Source of the DNA: Candidatus Gastranaerophilales bacterium
GTDB lineage: Bacteria; Cyanobacteriota; Vampirovibrionia; Gastranaerophilales; Gastranaerophilaceae
Assembly: GCA_944325585.1 (NCBI GenBank)
Contig: CALVAS010000003.1
Location: forward strand, 1-49,627
Direction of reading: 5' to 3'
DNA length: 49,627 bases
Position numbers and translations under genes: made by a program. This document shows, piece after piece, positions 33,856-43,496 of the stretch (position 1 is the stretch's first letter; each line of letters starts with the position of its first letter). The notes beneath the pieces were generated by a model that was not told the origin of the DNA, made no database searches, and was given only the letters and a program-made list of their open reading frames with translations.

Positions 33856-34692
33856 TTAGTCTTTTTCAAGCAGCGCAGTGTTTATTTTGCCGAATTTTGC
33901 TGACATATTGTCTATTAAATGTATAAGATACAGTTCAGGCTCCAGATCACGCTCGTTAAGATCAATGATAGCGCCCCATTCTGCTCTGCCGTGGTGTGCT
34001 GCAATCATTTTGGCAACTTCTTTAAAACCGTTGGTCATACAGATTGAAAAACCGTATTGTGAATGTGTTAACCATTCTTGGCGGAAATTTTCGTCATAGT
34101 CAATCAGTCCGGTTTCTAAATCTATGGTGTATTCAAAAATTTTGCCGATATCGTGGAGAATACAGGCTGCATAAATATTGTCGCGATTCGGTTTGTAATC
34201 CATTGCATCCATATTTAATTCCGCAAATTTCAAGCATTCTACCGTATGCACCAGAAGCCCGCCTATGTAATTGTGGTGCATAAGTTTTGCGGCAGGTGCA
34301 GTTTTAATTATTTCCTTATTGGTTTCAAAATAATTTTCCAAAAAGTTTCTGAGCTTTTCGTTTTTGATTTTGTCAAAATAGGAGGTTAATTCTCTGTAAT
34401 AAACTTCCCGTTCTGTTTCATTCAAGCCCATTTTTGCTTCTTTTACCAGTTCAAGCGAATTGATAAGACAGTTGTTGAACTTTTCGTTAAAAGAGCCGGA
34501 AACAATTCTCAAAAGGTTCCCGCATCTGAAAAGTTTGCTGTCCATGCGGTTTAAGGCTTCTTCCCAGAGAACACAGTTTAAGATGGTGCCGTCTTCAGGA
34601 TTTTTAAGCTGAAGTTTGCCCATTTTGGTTCCTGCTTTTGTGTCGCCTATTGAAAAAATTACTACTTCATAAATTATATCTGTACTGAACAT
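33856..34692 (-). CDS. HD-domain protein, YhaM 3'-5' exoribonuclease-like
   Basis: The 278-residue protein has an N-terminal OB-fold-like part (about 1-90) and an HD phosphohydrolase domain. Metal ligands are seen in HHNYIGGLLVHTVEC, the ILHDIGKIFEY dyad, THSQYG and AAHHGRAEWG. This architecture matches YhaM/CBF1-type 3'-5' exoribonucleases. An AAGG site supports the start. It lies 9 bp after ilvC, and its end overlaps only the unlikely long form of the next gene. Confidence 0.85.
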   Translation of the reverse strand: MFSTDIIYEVVIFSIGDTKAGTKMGKLQLKNPEDGTILNCVLWEEALNRMDSKLFRCGNLLRIVSGSFNEKFNNCLINSLELVKEAKMGLNETEREVYYRELTSYFDKIKNEKLRNFLENYFETNKEIIKTAPAAKLMHHNYIGGLLVHTVECLKFAELNMDAMDYKPNRDNIYAACILHDIGKIFEYTIDLETGLIDYDENFRQEWLTHSQYGFSICMTNGFKEVAKMIAAHHGRAEWGAIIDLNERDLEPELYLIHLIDNMSAKFGKINTALLEKD

Positions 34693-34701
34693 TGTTTTAC
34701 C

Positions 34702-35790
<1,089 letters not shown>

Positions 35791-35861
35791 TTAAAAAACT
35801 TGATGTATAGAAAAATGAATGTTATAATTTTTAAGAGAAGAAAAATATAACGAGGAGAAAA

Positions 35862-36702
35862 ATGATGAAAAAGCGCGCTATGACTGGATTTACGGGGGGG
35901 GGGGGCAAGTAAGAAACTTCTCCTTAAACGGACAAAGCAAAAAGATTTAAAAACGGGATTTACATTATCTGAAGTGTTAATAACGCTAGGCATAATCGGC
36001 ATAGTAGCAGCAATGACTCTTCCGGCATTGATAGCTAATCATCGCAAGCAGGTAACGTTAACAAAAGTCAAGCAGACTTACAATATACTTAGTAATGCCT
36101 TAGAGCGTGCAAAAGTGGATTACGATACCGAGGTAAACAACTGGTATGTGCCGACTGAAGGTTCTAATCTGGAAAAGAGTATGTACTTTGCCGAAACTTA
36201 TATGATTCCGTATTTACAGGTTACACATTACTGTAAAGATAAATATGTTGCACCTTATTGCAATTTGAAACCTAAAAGATTAGATGACTCAGTGTCCGGT
36301 GAAATTATGGGGCCTGCCGGTGACGGTTATGGAACAGCTTTTGTACTTAATAACGGCACGGTAGTAAATGTTCGAGTCGGGGCAATGACGGGGGCAGAGA
36401 CAGATCAAGGAGGGATAAGCCGAATTTGGATAATGTTTGATATAGATGGCCCGCAAGGATTTAATAAACTTGGATATGATACATTTATGATAGAACTTGG
36501 CGGTGCTGAAGGTTATAAGAAAAATAATAATGCAGACAGAAACAAGTTTCTGCCTTATGGATATGATGCGTCAAAAAATTGTGATTACTACGTTTCGGAT
36601 ATGAATCATGCCTGCAATCCGAATGTTACATACAGTGGTTCATTTTGTCTTGCCTATATTGTTTGTAACGGCTGGGATTTCGGCGACAAATACCCGTGGT
36701 AG
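35862..36702 (+). CDS. Prepilin-like protein A; start separated from body by a G12 tract (out of frame as sequenced)
   Basis: A CGAGGAG site precedes ATGATG at 35862. That frame reads MMKKRAMTGFTGGGGK and stops at 35910. The prepilin frame is open from the G-tract onward (ASKKLLLKRTKQKDLKTG, then FTLSEVLITLGIIGIVAAMT) to 36702, but it has an upstream TGA and no ATG, GTG or TTG start before the cleavage motif. One G fewer (11) would fuse the frames. The Gly/Phe cleavage site and Glu+5 are canonical. The mature protein has about 250 residues, several cysteines, and ends ...CNGWDFGDKYPW. It is likely a minor pilin or pseudopilin-type surface protein. The GTG at 35974 is an unlikely start, since it would delete the motif. 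Confidence 0.8.
35894..35905 (+). repeat. G12 homopolymer in the prepilin A leader
   Basis: Twelve consecutive G lie between TTTAC and CAAGTAAG. Length 11, 14 or 8 would put the ATG in frame with the prepilin; the observed 12 does not. Such tracts mutate by slipped-strand mispairing. Confidence 0.9.
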
Positions 36703-36746
36703 AACGTGGATGGCGCAATGTTGGTTTATCTTATGCACAAAATAAA

Positions 36747-36773
36747 TCCGCGTGTTAATAAAAAGCACGCGGA
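36747..36773 (-). terminator. Terminator of the small basic-protein gene (minus)
   Basis: TCCGCGTG (36747-36754) and CACGCGGA (36766-36773) form a perfect 8-bp stem. On the minus strand a T-rich stretch (TTTATTTTG) follows, about 85 nt past the stop of the 51-residue gene. Confidence 0.6.
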
Positions 36774-36788
36774 AATTGATAAAAAATT

Positions 36789-36820
36789 ACGGACTGATAT
36801 TATATCAGTCCGTTTTCTTC
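36789..36820 (+). terminator. Terminator of prepilin A
   Basis: ACGGACTGATAT pairs with ATATCAGTCCGT (36789-36800 with 36802-36813) and is followed by TTTTCTTCTT. On the other strand the A-run 36781-36786 gives a weaker T-tail. Confidence 0.75.
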
Positions 36821-36856
36821 TTGCTCTCAACTTCTTAAATTCTTGCTGTAACACAC

Positions 36857-37012
36857 TTACTTAACAACAGCAAGTTTCGGCCTTATGCCGGATTCCATAT
36901 TAATATTTCTGGCATTTGCCACCGCCATACCACGGCGTTTTCTCGCTCCTCTTAATATATATTCAACACTGCCGTTTACATTACACGCAGGTCTTACTAT
37001 CTTTTTGAGCAT
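36857..37012 (-). CDS. Small basic protein of 51 residues, unknown
   Basis: On the minus strand ATG 37012 has TTGGAGAT upstream and opens a 51-codon frame ending at 36857. The product is basic: it starts MLKKIVRPACNVNGSVEY and has a central RGARKRRGMAVANARN segment. One cysteine is present and there is no membrane helix. A hairpin with T-rich sequence follows. Composition suggests nucleic-acid binding, perhaps with the ribosome, but I recognise no family. The good ribosome site and the terminator are the main reasons to call it a gene. Confidence 0.6.
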   Translation of the reverse strand: MLKKIVRPACNVNGSVEYILRGARKRRGMAVANARNINMESGIRPKLAVVK

Positions 37013-37125
37013 TTTGTTTATCTCCAATTGTCTGATTACAAATGAGTAATCGGTCGGTTGGTCAATAAACTTTAATGTTTTATCTGATTAAGTTTACAAA
37101 GATTAACAAATCGGAGATATATTCT

Positions 37126-38115
37126 TTAATTCGTTACAATCTTGCTGTTTTCCCCAAAAAGAAATACCTGAATTGCATTTTCTGCAGTTTTTACAGGTCT
37201 GTAAAAATGCTTGACCAGTATAACCTGATTTTGAATTGGTGTGTAATTTTTTGCTCTTAAATACTCGCCCAGTTTTTCGGCGGTTTTGGTGTAATTTTTT
37301 TGCTTCACAAACGGGTAGAAAACAGAACGTCGTCTGTCGATTTCCGAAATCGCATATTTTAATATATCATCATACGCGATTTCAAACCCGTCATTTGTGA
37401 CAAAATCAATTATAAAGTTGTTATTATCGCTTGTTGTAATCGAAATATAGCCGATAATCGTGTTTCTTAAGGGTTCTTCCAGTACATATCTGTTTTTGTA
37501 AAACTGTCTGTAGCCGCCCAGAACAGGGTCTTCAAACTCCTGTTTAATTCTTTCAAGCGACGCCTTGTAAATCGTCTGAATCTCGCTGTTATAAAGTTTA
37601 CAAACACTTTTTGCATCCCCGTTGTTGAAAGGTCTAAAGCCGCAGGGAATATCTTTGTTTTTTTCAAAATTCTCTATTTTCCATAAGGTTTCGCTTGCGC
37701 ATTGTCTAAATCCGCATCCGTCTGTGAAAAGTTTTAACAGTTCATCATGGCACTCATCAACCGAAACAATAAATGATGTTGCGCCTTTTGCGGAGTATTT
37801 TGACGTTACAAAATCAATAAGCTGTTTTCCTGCGTCATAAAGATTATTCTGAAAAACAAGACGTGTAATGTTAATTTTATACGGATTCCCGATAGACGGC
37901 TCAATTGTTATAAGCCCCAGTATTTCTTTTCCGTCAAGTAGAATGTAAGATTCGTGCAGGAACTTGAATTTTAACGGTAAAATTGAACTGATAATTCCAA
38001 AAGGCTCGTTAATCAGCGCTTTTGTGAAAAATTCTCCCTCCGGCGACCCCAGATAAGAAATCATTTTTTTGAGTTTAGGATAATCAAAGCAGTTTAACTT
38101 TCGGATACGTGTCAT
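37126..38115 (-). CDS. GNAT-type N-acetyltransferase-like protein
   Basis: The 329-residue protein appears to be two GNAT-like halves. The first half has ESYILLDGKEILGLITIEPS and the second RNTIIGYISITTSDNNNFIIDFV, each resembling the central beta-strands of the GNAT fold. The acetyl-CoA-binding R/Q-x-x-G-x-G/A motif is not clear in either half, so catalysis is uncertain. The ATG lies 6 nt after TATAAT with no Shine-Dalgarno site. It is divergent from the first alcohol dehydrogenase gene. Confidence 0.65.
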   Translation of the reverse strand: MTRIRKLNCFDYPKLKKMISYLGSPEGEFFTKALINEPFGIISSILPLKFKFLHESYILLDGKEILGLITIEPSIGNPYKINITRLVFQNNLYDAGKQLIDFVTSKYSAKGATSFIVSVDECHDELLKLFTDGCGFRQCASETLWKIENFEKNKDIPCGFRPFNNGDAKSVCKLYNSEIQTIYKASLERIKQEFEDPVLGGYRQFYKNRYVLEEPLRNTIIGYISITTSDNNNFIIDFVTNDGFEIAYDDILKYAISEIDRRRSVFYPFVKQKNYTKTAEKLGEYLRAKNYTPIQNQVILVKHFYRPVKTAENAIQVFLFGENSKIVTN

Positions 38116-38186
38116 ATTCTTATTATATATTTTATTTTATCGTTTCGCAAGTTTGTGTTAAAATTTGTGAGAAGAGGGATTTGTTT

Positions 38187-39197
38187 ATGAAAATTGCTGT
38201 TATTGATAACGAACATATTAGTCTTAAAACCGTTGAGAATTTGAAACTGGAAGGTCGAAAAGGTGCAATTGTAAAAGTTCTCGGATGTGGTTTATGCGGC
38301 TCTGATATCGTAAAATTCCGTGAAAAAATTTCACCTGACGGAACCGTACTTGGACACGAGATTGTCGCGCAAATTGTCGAAATCAATTCGGAAACTGATT
38401 TTAAAACCGGTGACAAAATTGTAACATCCCATCATATACCTTGCGGGGAGTGTATTTTTTGCAAATCAGGCAACGTCTCAATGTGCAGACATTTTAAAAA
38501 AACAAATATTACCCCTGGCGGATTCAGCGAGTTTGTCTATTTATCGGAAGAGCATCTAAAAAATGTTGCCCGTATTCTTCCGGCAAATCTTAGCGAAATA
38601 GAAGGTTCTTTTTACGAACCGCTTGCCTGTTGTGTAAGAGCTGTGCACAGAACCGATTTAACTAAAGGTTCTAAAGTTCTTGTTGTCGGGCTTGGCTCTA
38701 TCGGAATATTAATGGCGCAGGCTCTTAAAGCTCATGGAATGCAGGTTATCGGGTGCGACCTGATTGATGAAAGAGTCGAAATCGTGAAGAATTTGGGGAT
38801 TGACGCCATAAACTCTTCTGATTATGAGAAAACGAAAAATTATATTTTTGACAAAACCGACAATTACGGCGTAGATGCGGTATTTATGACATCAGGCGCC
38901 GACAAAGCCATTGAATTTGCGCTTGCGATGGTCAGAAACGGCGGAAAAATACTTGTTTTTGCAAGTACACCGCAAAATTTCGGATATGCAAACAACGAAA
39001 TTTATTACCGCGAGTTGACGATTCTCGGAAGCTATTCACCTGCGCCTTCGGATTTGGCGGAGTCTCTGGAACTTTTGAAAAGCGGCAGAGTAATTGTTAA
39101 AGGTTTGTCAACTGTTTACGATTTTGATAAAATAGATTCAGCGTTTAAAGATACAATCGCAAACAAAATTTTGAAAGCATATATTAAGGTAAACTGA
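38187..39197 (+). CDS. Zinc-dependent medium-chain alcohol dehydrogenase (copy 1)
   Basis: The ATG at 38187 follows AGAGGGA; earlier in-frame starts would overlap the divergent gene. The product is 336 residues. The catalytic zinc site is GCGLCGSD with GHE. The four-cysteine structural zinc loop is PCGECIFCKSGNVSMC. The nucleotide-binding motif is VLVVGLGSIGILMAQ. The substrate could be a polyol, threonine or a sugar alcohol. It is followed after 43 bp by a second family member. Confidence 0.88.
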   Translation: MKIAVIDNEHISLKTVENLKLEGRKGAIVKVLGCGLCGSDIVKFREKISPDGTVLGHEIVAQIVEINSETDFKTGDKIVTSHHIPCGECIFCKSGNVSMCRHFKKTNITPGGFSEFVYLSEEHLKNVARILPANLSEIEGSFYEPLACCVRAVHRTDLTKGSKVLVVGLGSIGILMAQALKAHGMQVIGCDLIDERVEIVKNLGIDAINSSDYEKTKNYIFDKTDNYGVDAVFMTSGADKAIEFALAMVRNGGKILVFASTPQNFGYANNEIYYRELTILGSYSPAPSDLAESLELLKSGRVIVKGLSTVYDFDKIDSAFKDTIANKILKAYIKVN

Positions 39198-39240
39198 GGT
39201 GTGATTGCAAGACCGTCGGAAAACGGTTTGAAGGAAGATT

Positions 39241-40284
39241 ATGAAATCAATACAATATTATGGTCCGCAAAATATAAAATATGAAGATGTGATGGTTAAA
39301 CCGCCGGAAGATGGCGAAATTGTCGTCAAAATAATATCTGCGCTTACCTGCGGAACAGATGTGAAAACATACAGACGCGGACATCCGGTTTTGATTAAAA
39401 ATATTCCGTCGGGATTCGGGCATGAATTTGCAGGAATCGTTGATAAGGTCGGCCGTGGTGTTACAAAATTTAAATCCGGTGACAGAGTCGTTTGCGCCAA
39501 TTCGGCCCCTTGCGGAAATTGTTTTTATTGTCGCCGCGGTGAATATAATTTATGCGAAAATCTCGACCTGTTAAACGGAGCATATGCGCAGTATATTACA
39601 GTTCCGGCACGTATTGTTGAAAAAAACACTTTAATTTTGCCTGAAAATTTAAGTTTTGACAAAGCCGCATTCTGCGAACCGCTTGCAAATGTAGTTCATG
39701 GTGTTGAAAGAACCGGAATTAAAGAAGGCGATACGGTTGGTATTATCGGAATAGGTCCGATTGGACTTATGTTTGCGCGATTGGCAAAACTTAAAGGTGC
39801 AAGGGTTATTGCAGCAGGCAGAAACCCAATAAAATTAAAACTCGCCGATGAATTTGCGCATGCGGATGAAATTGTGGATTTGAAAAAATATCCGAATCCT
39901 GAAAAAATATTTATGAACTTTACGGAAGAAAATAAGGGATTGGATATTGCTGTTGAATGTGTCGGCTTACCTGAAATTTGGGAGCGTATTTTTTCATTTG
40001 TGCGTCCCGGGGGTACAGTCCACTTTTTCGGCGGCTGCAAATCAGGTTCCACAGTGACGTTTGACACCACAAAAATGCATTACGGCGATATTCGTTTGAT
40101 GAGTGTTTTTCATCATACTCCGGAATATTTCAGAAAGGCTCTGGATTATATTGCATCAGGCGAAGTTGAAGTGGAAAAATTGATTACAGGCACACTGCCT
40201 CTTAAGGATGTTGAATTCGCAATGAAAGAGCATATTGAGGGAAGAGCAGTGAAATTTTTAATAAAACCATGGGAAAATGAATAA
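39241..40284 (+). CDS. Zinc-dependent medium-chain alcohol dehydrogenase (copy 2)
   Basis: A GAAGGAAG site precedes the ATG; the product is 347 residues. It has the catalytic motif TCGTDVKTYR, GHEFAG, the structural zinc loop PCGNCFYCRRGEYNLC and the Rossmann motif VGIIGIGPIGLMFARLAK. The similarity to sorbitol and sugar-phosphate dehydrogenases is general. Pairing with copy 1 suggests a two-step polyol or sugar conversion. Prepilin B begins only 16 bp downstream, so it may be co-transcribed. Confidence 0.9.
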   Translation: MKSIQYYGPQNIKYEDVMVKPPEDGEIVVKIISALTCGTDVKTYRRGHPVLIKNIPSGFGHEFAGIVDKVGRGVTKFKSGDRVVCANSAPCGNCFYCRRGEYNLCENLDLLNGAYAQYITVPARIVEKNTLILPENLSFDKAAFCEPLANVVHGVERTGIKEGDTVGIIGIGPIGLMFARLAKLKGARVIAAGRNPIKLKLADEFAHADEIVDLKKYPNPEKIFMNFTEENKGLDIAVECVGLPEIWERIFSFVRPGGTVHFFGGCKSGSTVTFDTTKMHYGDIRLMSVFHHTPEYFRKALDYIASGEVEVEKLITGTLPLKDVEFAMKEHIEGRAVKFLIKPWENE

Positions 40285-40300
40285 TAAAAAGGAGGAAACC

Positions 40301-41144
40301 ATGAAAAGGCAGACTATGACTGAATTTACGGGGGGGGGGGGCAAGTAAGAACCGTCTCCTTAAACGGGAAAAAAAAAAAGATTTAAAAACGGGATTTACA
40401 TTATCTGAAGTGTTGATAACGCTCGGCATAATCGGCATAGTAGCAGCAATGACCCTTCCTGCATTGATAGCTAATCATCGCAAGCAGGTAACATTAACAA
40501 AAGTCAAGCAGACTTACAATGTATTAAGCAATGCATTAGAGCGAGCAAAAGTAGATTATGATACCGAGGTAAACAACTGGTATGTGCCGACTGAAGGTAC
40601 CCAGCTTGAAAAGAGCAAATTTTTTGCAGAAACCTACATGCTTCCATATTTGCAGGTGTCGACATATTGTAAAGAAAGGTCAACAAATCCCTATTGCCTG
40701 ATAACATATACCCATTTGAAAGGTGAGGAATATGAAGTTCTAGGGCCCTCAAACAGCGGAAGCGGTGTATCTTTTGTTTTAAATAGCGGAGTTGTGGTTG
40801 GTGTAACTGTTGGAGCAATTTCTACAACAAATCCGGGGGATCCTTATGACGAAACCATAAGCCGGATAAAGATTACCTTTGATATAGACGGTCCGCAAGG
40901 ATATAACAAAAAGGGTTATGATGTATTTATGATAGAGCTCGGCGGGGCTGATGGCCCAAGAATAGGTAATAGAGCCGACAGAAATAAATTTCTGCCATAT
41001 CTTTATGACGCCTCCAAAGACTGTGATTACTATGTATCAGATAACAATCATGCATGTAATAACAATGCAACATACGGAGGAAGTATGTGCCTTGCCTATA
41101 TTGTTTGCAACGGCTGGGATTTCGGCGACAAATACCCGTGGTAA
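40301..41144 (+). CDS. Prepilin-like protein B; start separated from body by a G12 tract (out of frame as sequenced)
   Basis: AAAGGAGG precedes ATG 40301, whose frame reads MKRQTMTEFTGGGGK and stops at 40346. The prepilin frame opens at the tract (ASKNRLLKREKKKDLKTG then FTLSEVLITLGIIGIVAAMT) and runs to 41144 with no usable start of its own. Deleting one G restores a single frame. The body is a close paralogue of prepilin A: near-identical for the first ~65 mature residues and again over the last ~45, divergent in the middle. An A11 run at 40369-40379 is a second possible slippage site. Confidence 0.8.
40330..40341 (+). repeat. G12 homopolymer in the prepilin B leader
   Basis: Twelve G lie between TTTAC and CAAGTAAG, the same length and flanks as at 35894. 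Confidence 0.9.
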
Positions 41145-41184
41145 AGCTGTGTAAGCGGCAAACTGTAAAAGTATTATATAAAAC

Positions 41185-41209
41185 CGACGGCTCTTATAAA
41201 GAGCCGTCG
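41185..41209. terminator. Terminator between prepilin B and rpmA
   Basis: CGACGGCTCTT (41185-41195) pairs over 11 bp with AAGAGCCGTCG (41199-41209). The minus strand continues with GGTTTTATATAAT, so it mainly ends the rplU-rpmA transcript. Confidence 0.75.
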
Positions 41210-41248
41210 TAAATTCAACCTATTCTATCGTTCAATATGTAAGTCTTT

Positions 41249-41503
41249 TTACACTGCATAAACGCTTACTTGTTTTCTGTCGCGTCTGTGAGCTTCAAAT
41301 TTAACTTGACCGTCAATCAATGCGAATAAAGTATCATCTGAACCGATACCTACATTGTTTCCGGGATGAATTTTAGTTCCGCGTTGGCGAACAAGGATGT
41401 TTCCGGCTTTAACAGCTTCACCGCCGAATTTTTTAACGCCTAACCGCTTCGCTTCTGAATCGCGTCCGTTACGGGTAGATCCCATACCTTTTTTATGTGC
41501 CAT
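41249..41503 (-). CDS. rpmA: 50S ribosomal protein bL27
   Basis: The 84-residue protein has the typical bL27 sequence [21 protein letters not shown] and [15 protein letters not shown]. The N-terminal Ala-His-Lys-Lys reaches the peptidyl-transferase centre. There is no Firmicutes-type cleavable N-terminal extension. It follows rplU by 69 bp on the same strand. Confidence 0.97.
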   Translation of the reverse strand: MAHKKGMGSTRNGRDSEAKRLGVKKFGGEAVKAGNILVRQRGTKIHPGNNVGIGSDDTLFALIDGQVKFEAHRRDRKQVSVYAV

Positions 41504-41572
41504 TGTTATATCTCCTGTTATGGTTTATATTTGTATCACTTTTGGTTTGTGTGCCTTAAAGACACGATTTTT

Positions 41573-41932
41573 TTACGCTTCTTCTGTTGTTTCAGCAGTT
41601 TCAGCTGATTTCTTTTGAGCAGAAGTTCTGATTTTGTTAATCATTACTCTTGTAAAGCCTTGTCTGTGGCCTTGTTTTTTTCTGTAACCTTTTTTAGGTC
41701 TTTGTTTGAAAACAATAATTTTCTTTGCTTTATCTTCTTTAACGACAACGCCTTCAACTGATGCGCCGGCAACATAAGGCTGTCCGACTTTTGATTTTTT
41801 GCCGTTAACTATCATAACAATGTTGTCAAAAACAACTTTTGCATCTTTTTCTTGATTTAACAGTTCAATGTCAACATAACGTCCTTCTTCGACTTGATAC
41901 TGTTTTCCGCCTGTTTCTACAATTGCGTACAT
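41573..41932 (-). CDS. rplU: 50S ribosomal protein bL21
   Basis: The 119-residue protein shows the bL21 pattern [16 protein letters not shown] at the start and [21 protein letters not shown] near the end. A short Ala/Glu/Thr tail follows the conserved domain. An AAGGA site precedes the ATG. It is first in the conserved rplU-rpmA operon, with a strong promoter and an ~87-nt leader. Confidence 0.97.
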   Translation of the reverse strand: MYAIVETGGKQYQVEEGRYVDIELLNQEKDAKVVFDNIVMIVNGKKSKVGQPYVAGASVEGVVVKEDKAKKIIVFKQRPKKGYRKKQGHRQGFTRVMINKIRTSAQKKSAETAETTEEA

Positions 41933-42025
41933 TTTTGTTTGTCCTTTCTAATTGAGGTTTCGTAACCCTTCAACGGGTGTTTCGGGGTTTTATCAACGAG
42001 TTACCTGTACTATACACGTATATTT

Positions 42026-42054
42026 ATTATCAGATACTCAAATCCTAATGTCAA
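42026..42054 (-). promoter_or_regulatory. Strong rplU promoter
   Basis: On the minus strand a perfect TTGACA (42049-42054) and GATAAT (42026-42031) are 17 nt apart. The leader to the rplU ATG is about 87 nt and contains a small ACCC/GGGT hairpin, a possible autoregulatory element. Confidence 0.75.
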
Positions 42055-42113
42055 GCAGTATTAATATTTATTAACTTTTTACTCTCTTATTTTGTTTGAA
42101 GTAAAATTAGAAT

Positions 42114-43496
42114 ATGAAGTTTAATGAGAAAGAAATTGAGACTGCCTGCGGGGCGGAAGTATTAAAAAATACGGGTGATGATATATATTTCGGAATTTCT
42201 ACCGATACAAGAACAATCAGAGTCGGAGATGTGTATTTACCGTTAAAAGGAGAAACTTTTGACGGTGAAAAATTTATTTCTCAAGCGCTCGAAAAAGGTG
42301 CCGTCGGATATTTTACAACTTCAGATAAGATATTTGACGGTGCAAAAGTCGTTTTTAAAGTTGAAAATACTCTAACGGCTTATTTGTCGATTGCAAATTT
42401 TTTGAGACGCAAAATTAATCCGATAACTGTTGCAATTACGGGAAGTTCAGGAAAAACAACAACAAAAGAAATGGTCTATTCTGTTTTGAGTCAAAAATTC
42501 AGAACGCATAAAACTTTTTCAAATCATAACAACGAAATCGGGCTTTGCCAGACAGTTCTCTCAATGCCGGATGATACGGAAGCGTTGATTGTGGAGATGG
42601 GAATGCGCGGTTTTGGCGAAATTGAACTTCTTTCAAAATTTGCAGAACCGGATTATGCAATTATTACAAATGCGGGTTCTGCCCATATCGGACGCCTCGG
42701 CAGTCTTGATAATATTGCAAAGGCAAAGTCTGAAATTGTTAAATTTTTAAAAAACAACGGTGCGCTTGTTGCAAACGAAAACGAGCGGCTTCATCGTTTT
42801 ACAAAAGATTACACAGGTGAAAAAATCTGGTTTTCGATTGCTGATGTTGAGATTCTAGAGCAAAAACAGGGATATTCAAGATTCCGTTATAAAGCTAAAG
42901 AGTACGAACTTAATGTTGAAGGAAATTACAACATAGAAAATTCTCTTTCCGCAATAGAACTCGGCTTTAAACTCGGGATGACTTATGAAGAGATAAAAGC
43001 GGGACTTTTGGCTTATCACCCGATAGAAAAACGCTGGGAAGCCGAAAATGCAGGCGGGTTTAATATAATTAACGACAGTTACAACGCAAATCCGGAATCA
43101 ATGAAGGCATCTGTTTCAACGTTCATAAATTTGTATGAAAAACCGGTGGTAGTTCTTGGCAATATGGGAGAACTCGGCGAAAATGAAGTTGAGCTTCACA
43201 AAGGTGTCGGAAAGTATCTGGCGGACATTCTGGCTGCCGGTAAAAAAGATAGGACGGGTTCTGAAAGATTCTTGAATGACACAGTGAAATTTCTGACTGT
43301 CGGAAGTCTTGCTGAAAAAATCGGTGAAGAGCTTATAAAGGCAGATGTTTTTGTAAAGAATTTTGAAAATAATGAGGATGCAGCCCGTTACATTCTTGAT
43401 AACATTGATGCAGGATGTACAATATTTTTGAAGGCATCAAGAGCGATGAAGTTTGAAGAGATTATTGAATTTTTGAGGGAGAATAAACAGTCATGA
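42114..43496 (+). CDS. murF: UDP-N-acetylmuramoyl-tripeptide--D-alanyl-D-alanine ligase
   Basis: The 460-residue Mur ligase has an N-terminal UDP-binding domain (STDTRTIRVGDVYLPLKGETFDG in two short blocks), the ATP loop TGSSGKTTTKEM (about 111-122), NNEIGLCQTVL, and the C-terminal NDSYNANPESMKA. It adds D-Ala-D-Ala to the peptidoglycan precursor. The ATG lies 6 nt after TAAAAT with no Shine-Dalgarno site, so the mRNA is probably leaderless. It overlaps mraY by 4 bp. Confidence 0.95.
   Translation: MKFNEKEIETACGAEVLKNTGDDIYFGISTDTRTIRVGDVYLPLKGETFDGEKFISQALEKGAVGYFTTSDKIFDGAKVVFKVENTLTAYLSIANFLRRKINPITVAITGSSGKTTTKEMVYSVLSQKFRTHKTFSNHNNEIGLCQTVLSMPDDTEALIVEMGMRGFGEIELLSKFAEPDYAIITNAGSAHIGRLGSLDNIAKAKSEIVKFLKNNGALVANENERLHRFTKDYTGEKIWFSIADVEILEQKQGYSRFRYKAKEYELNVEGNYNIENSLSAIELGFKLGMTYEEIKAGLLAYHPIEKRWEAENAGGFNIINDSYNANPESMKASVSTFINLYEKPVVVLGNMGELGENEVELHKGVGKYLADILAAGKKDRTGSERFLNDTVKFLTVGSLAEKIGEELIKADVFVKNFENNEDAARYILDNIDAGCTIFLKASRAMKFEEIIEFLRENKQS

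Noticed and set aside
35894-35905. G12 tract as an intramolecular G-quadruplex like the one upstream of Neisseria pilE
   Set aside because: Twelve contiguous G without loop bases are too few for a three-tier intramolecular quadruplex, and no further G-runs flank it. Slippage explains the frame pattern better.
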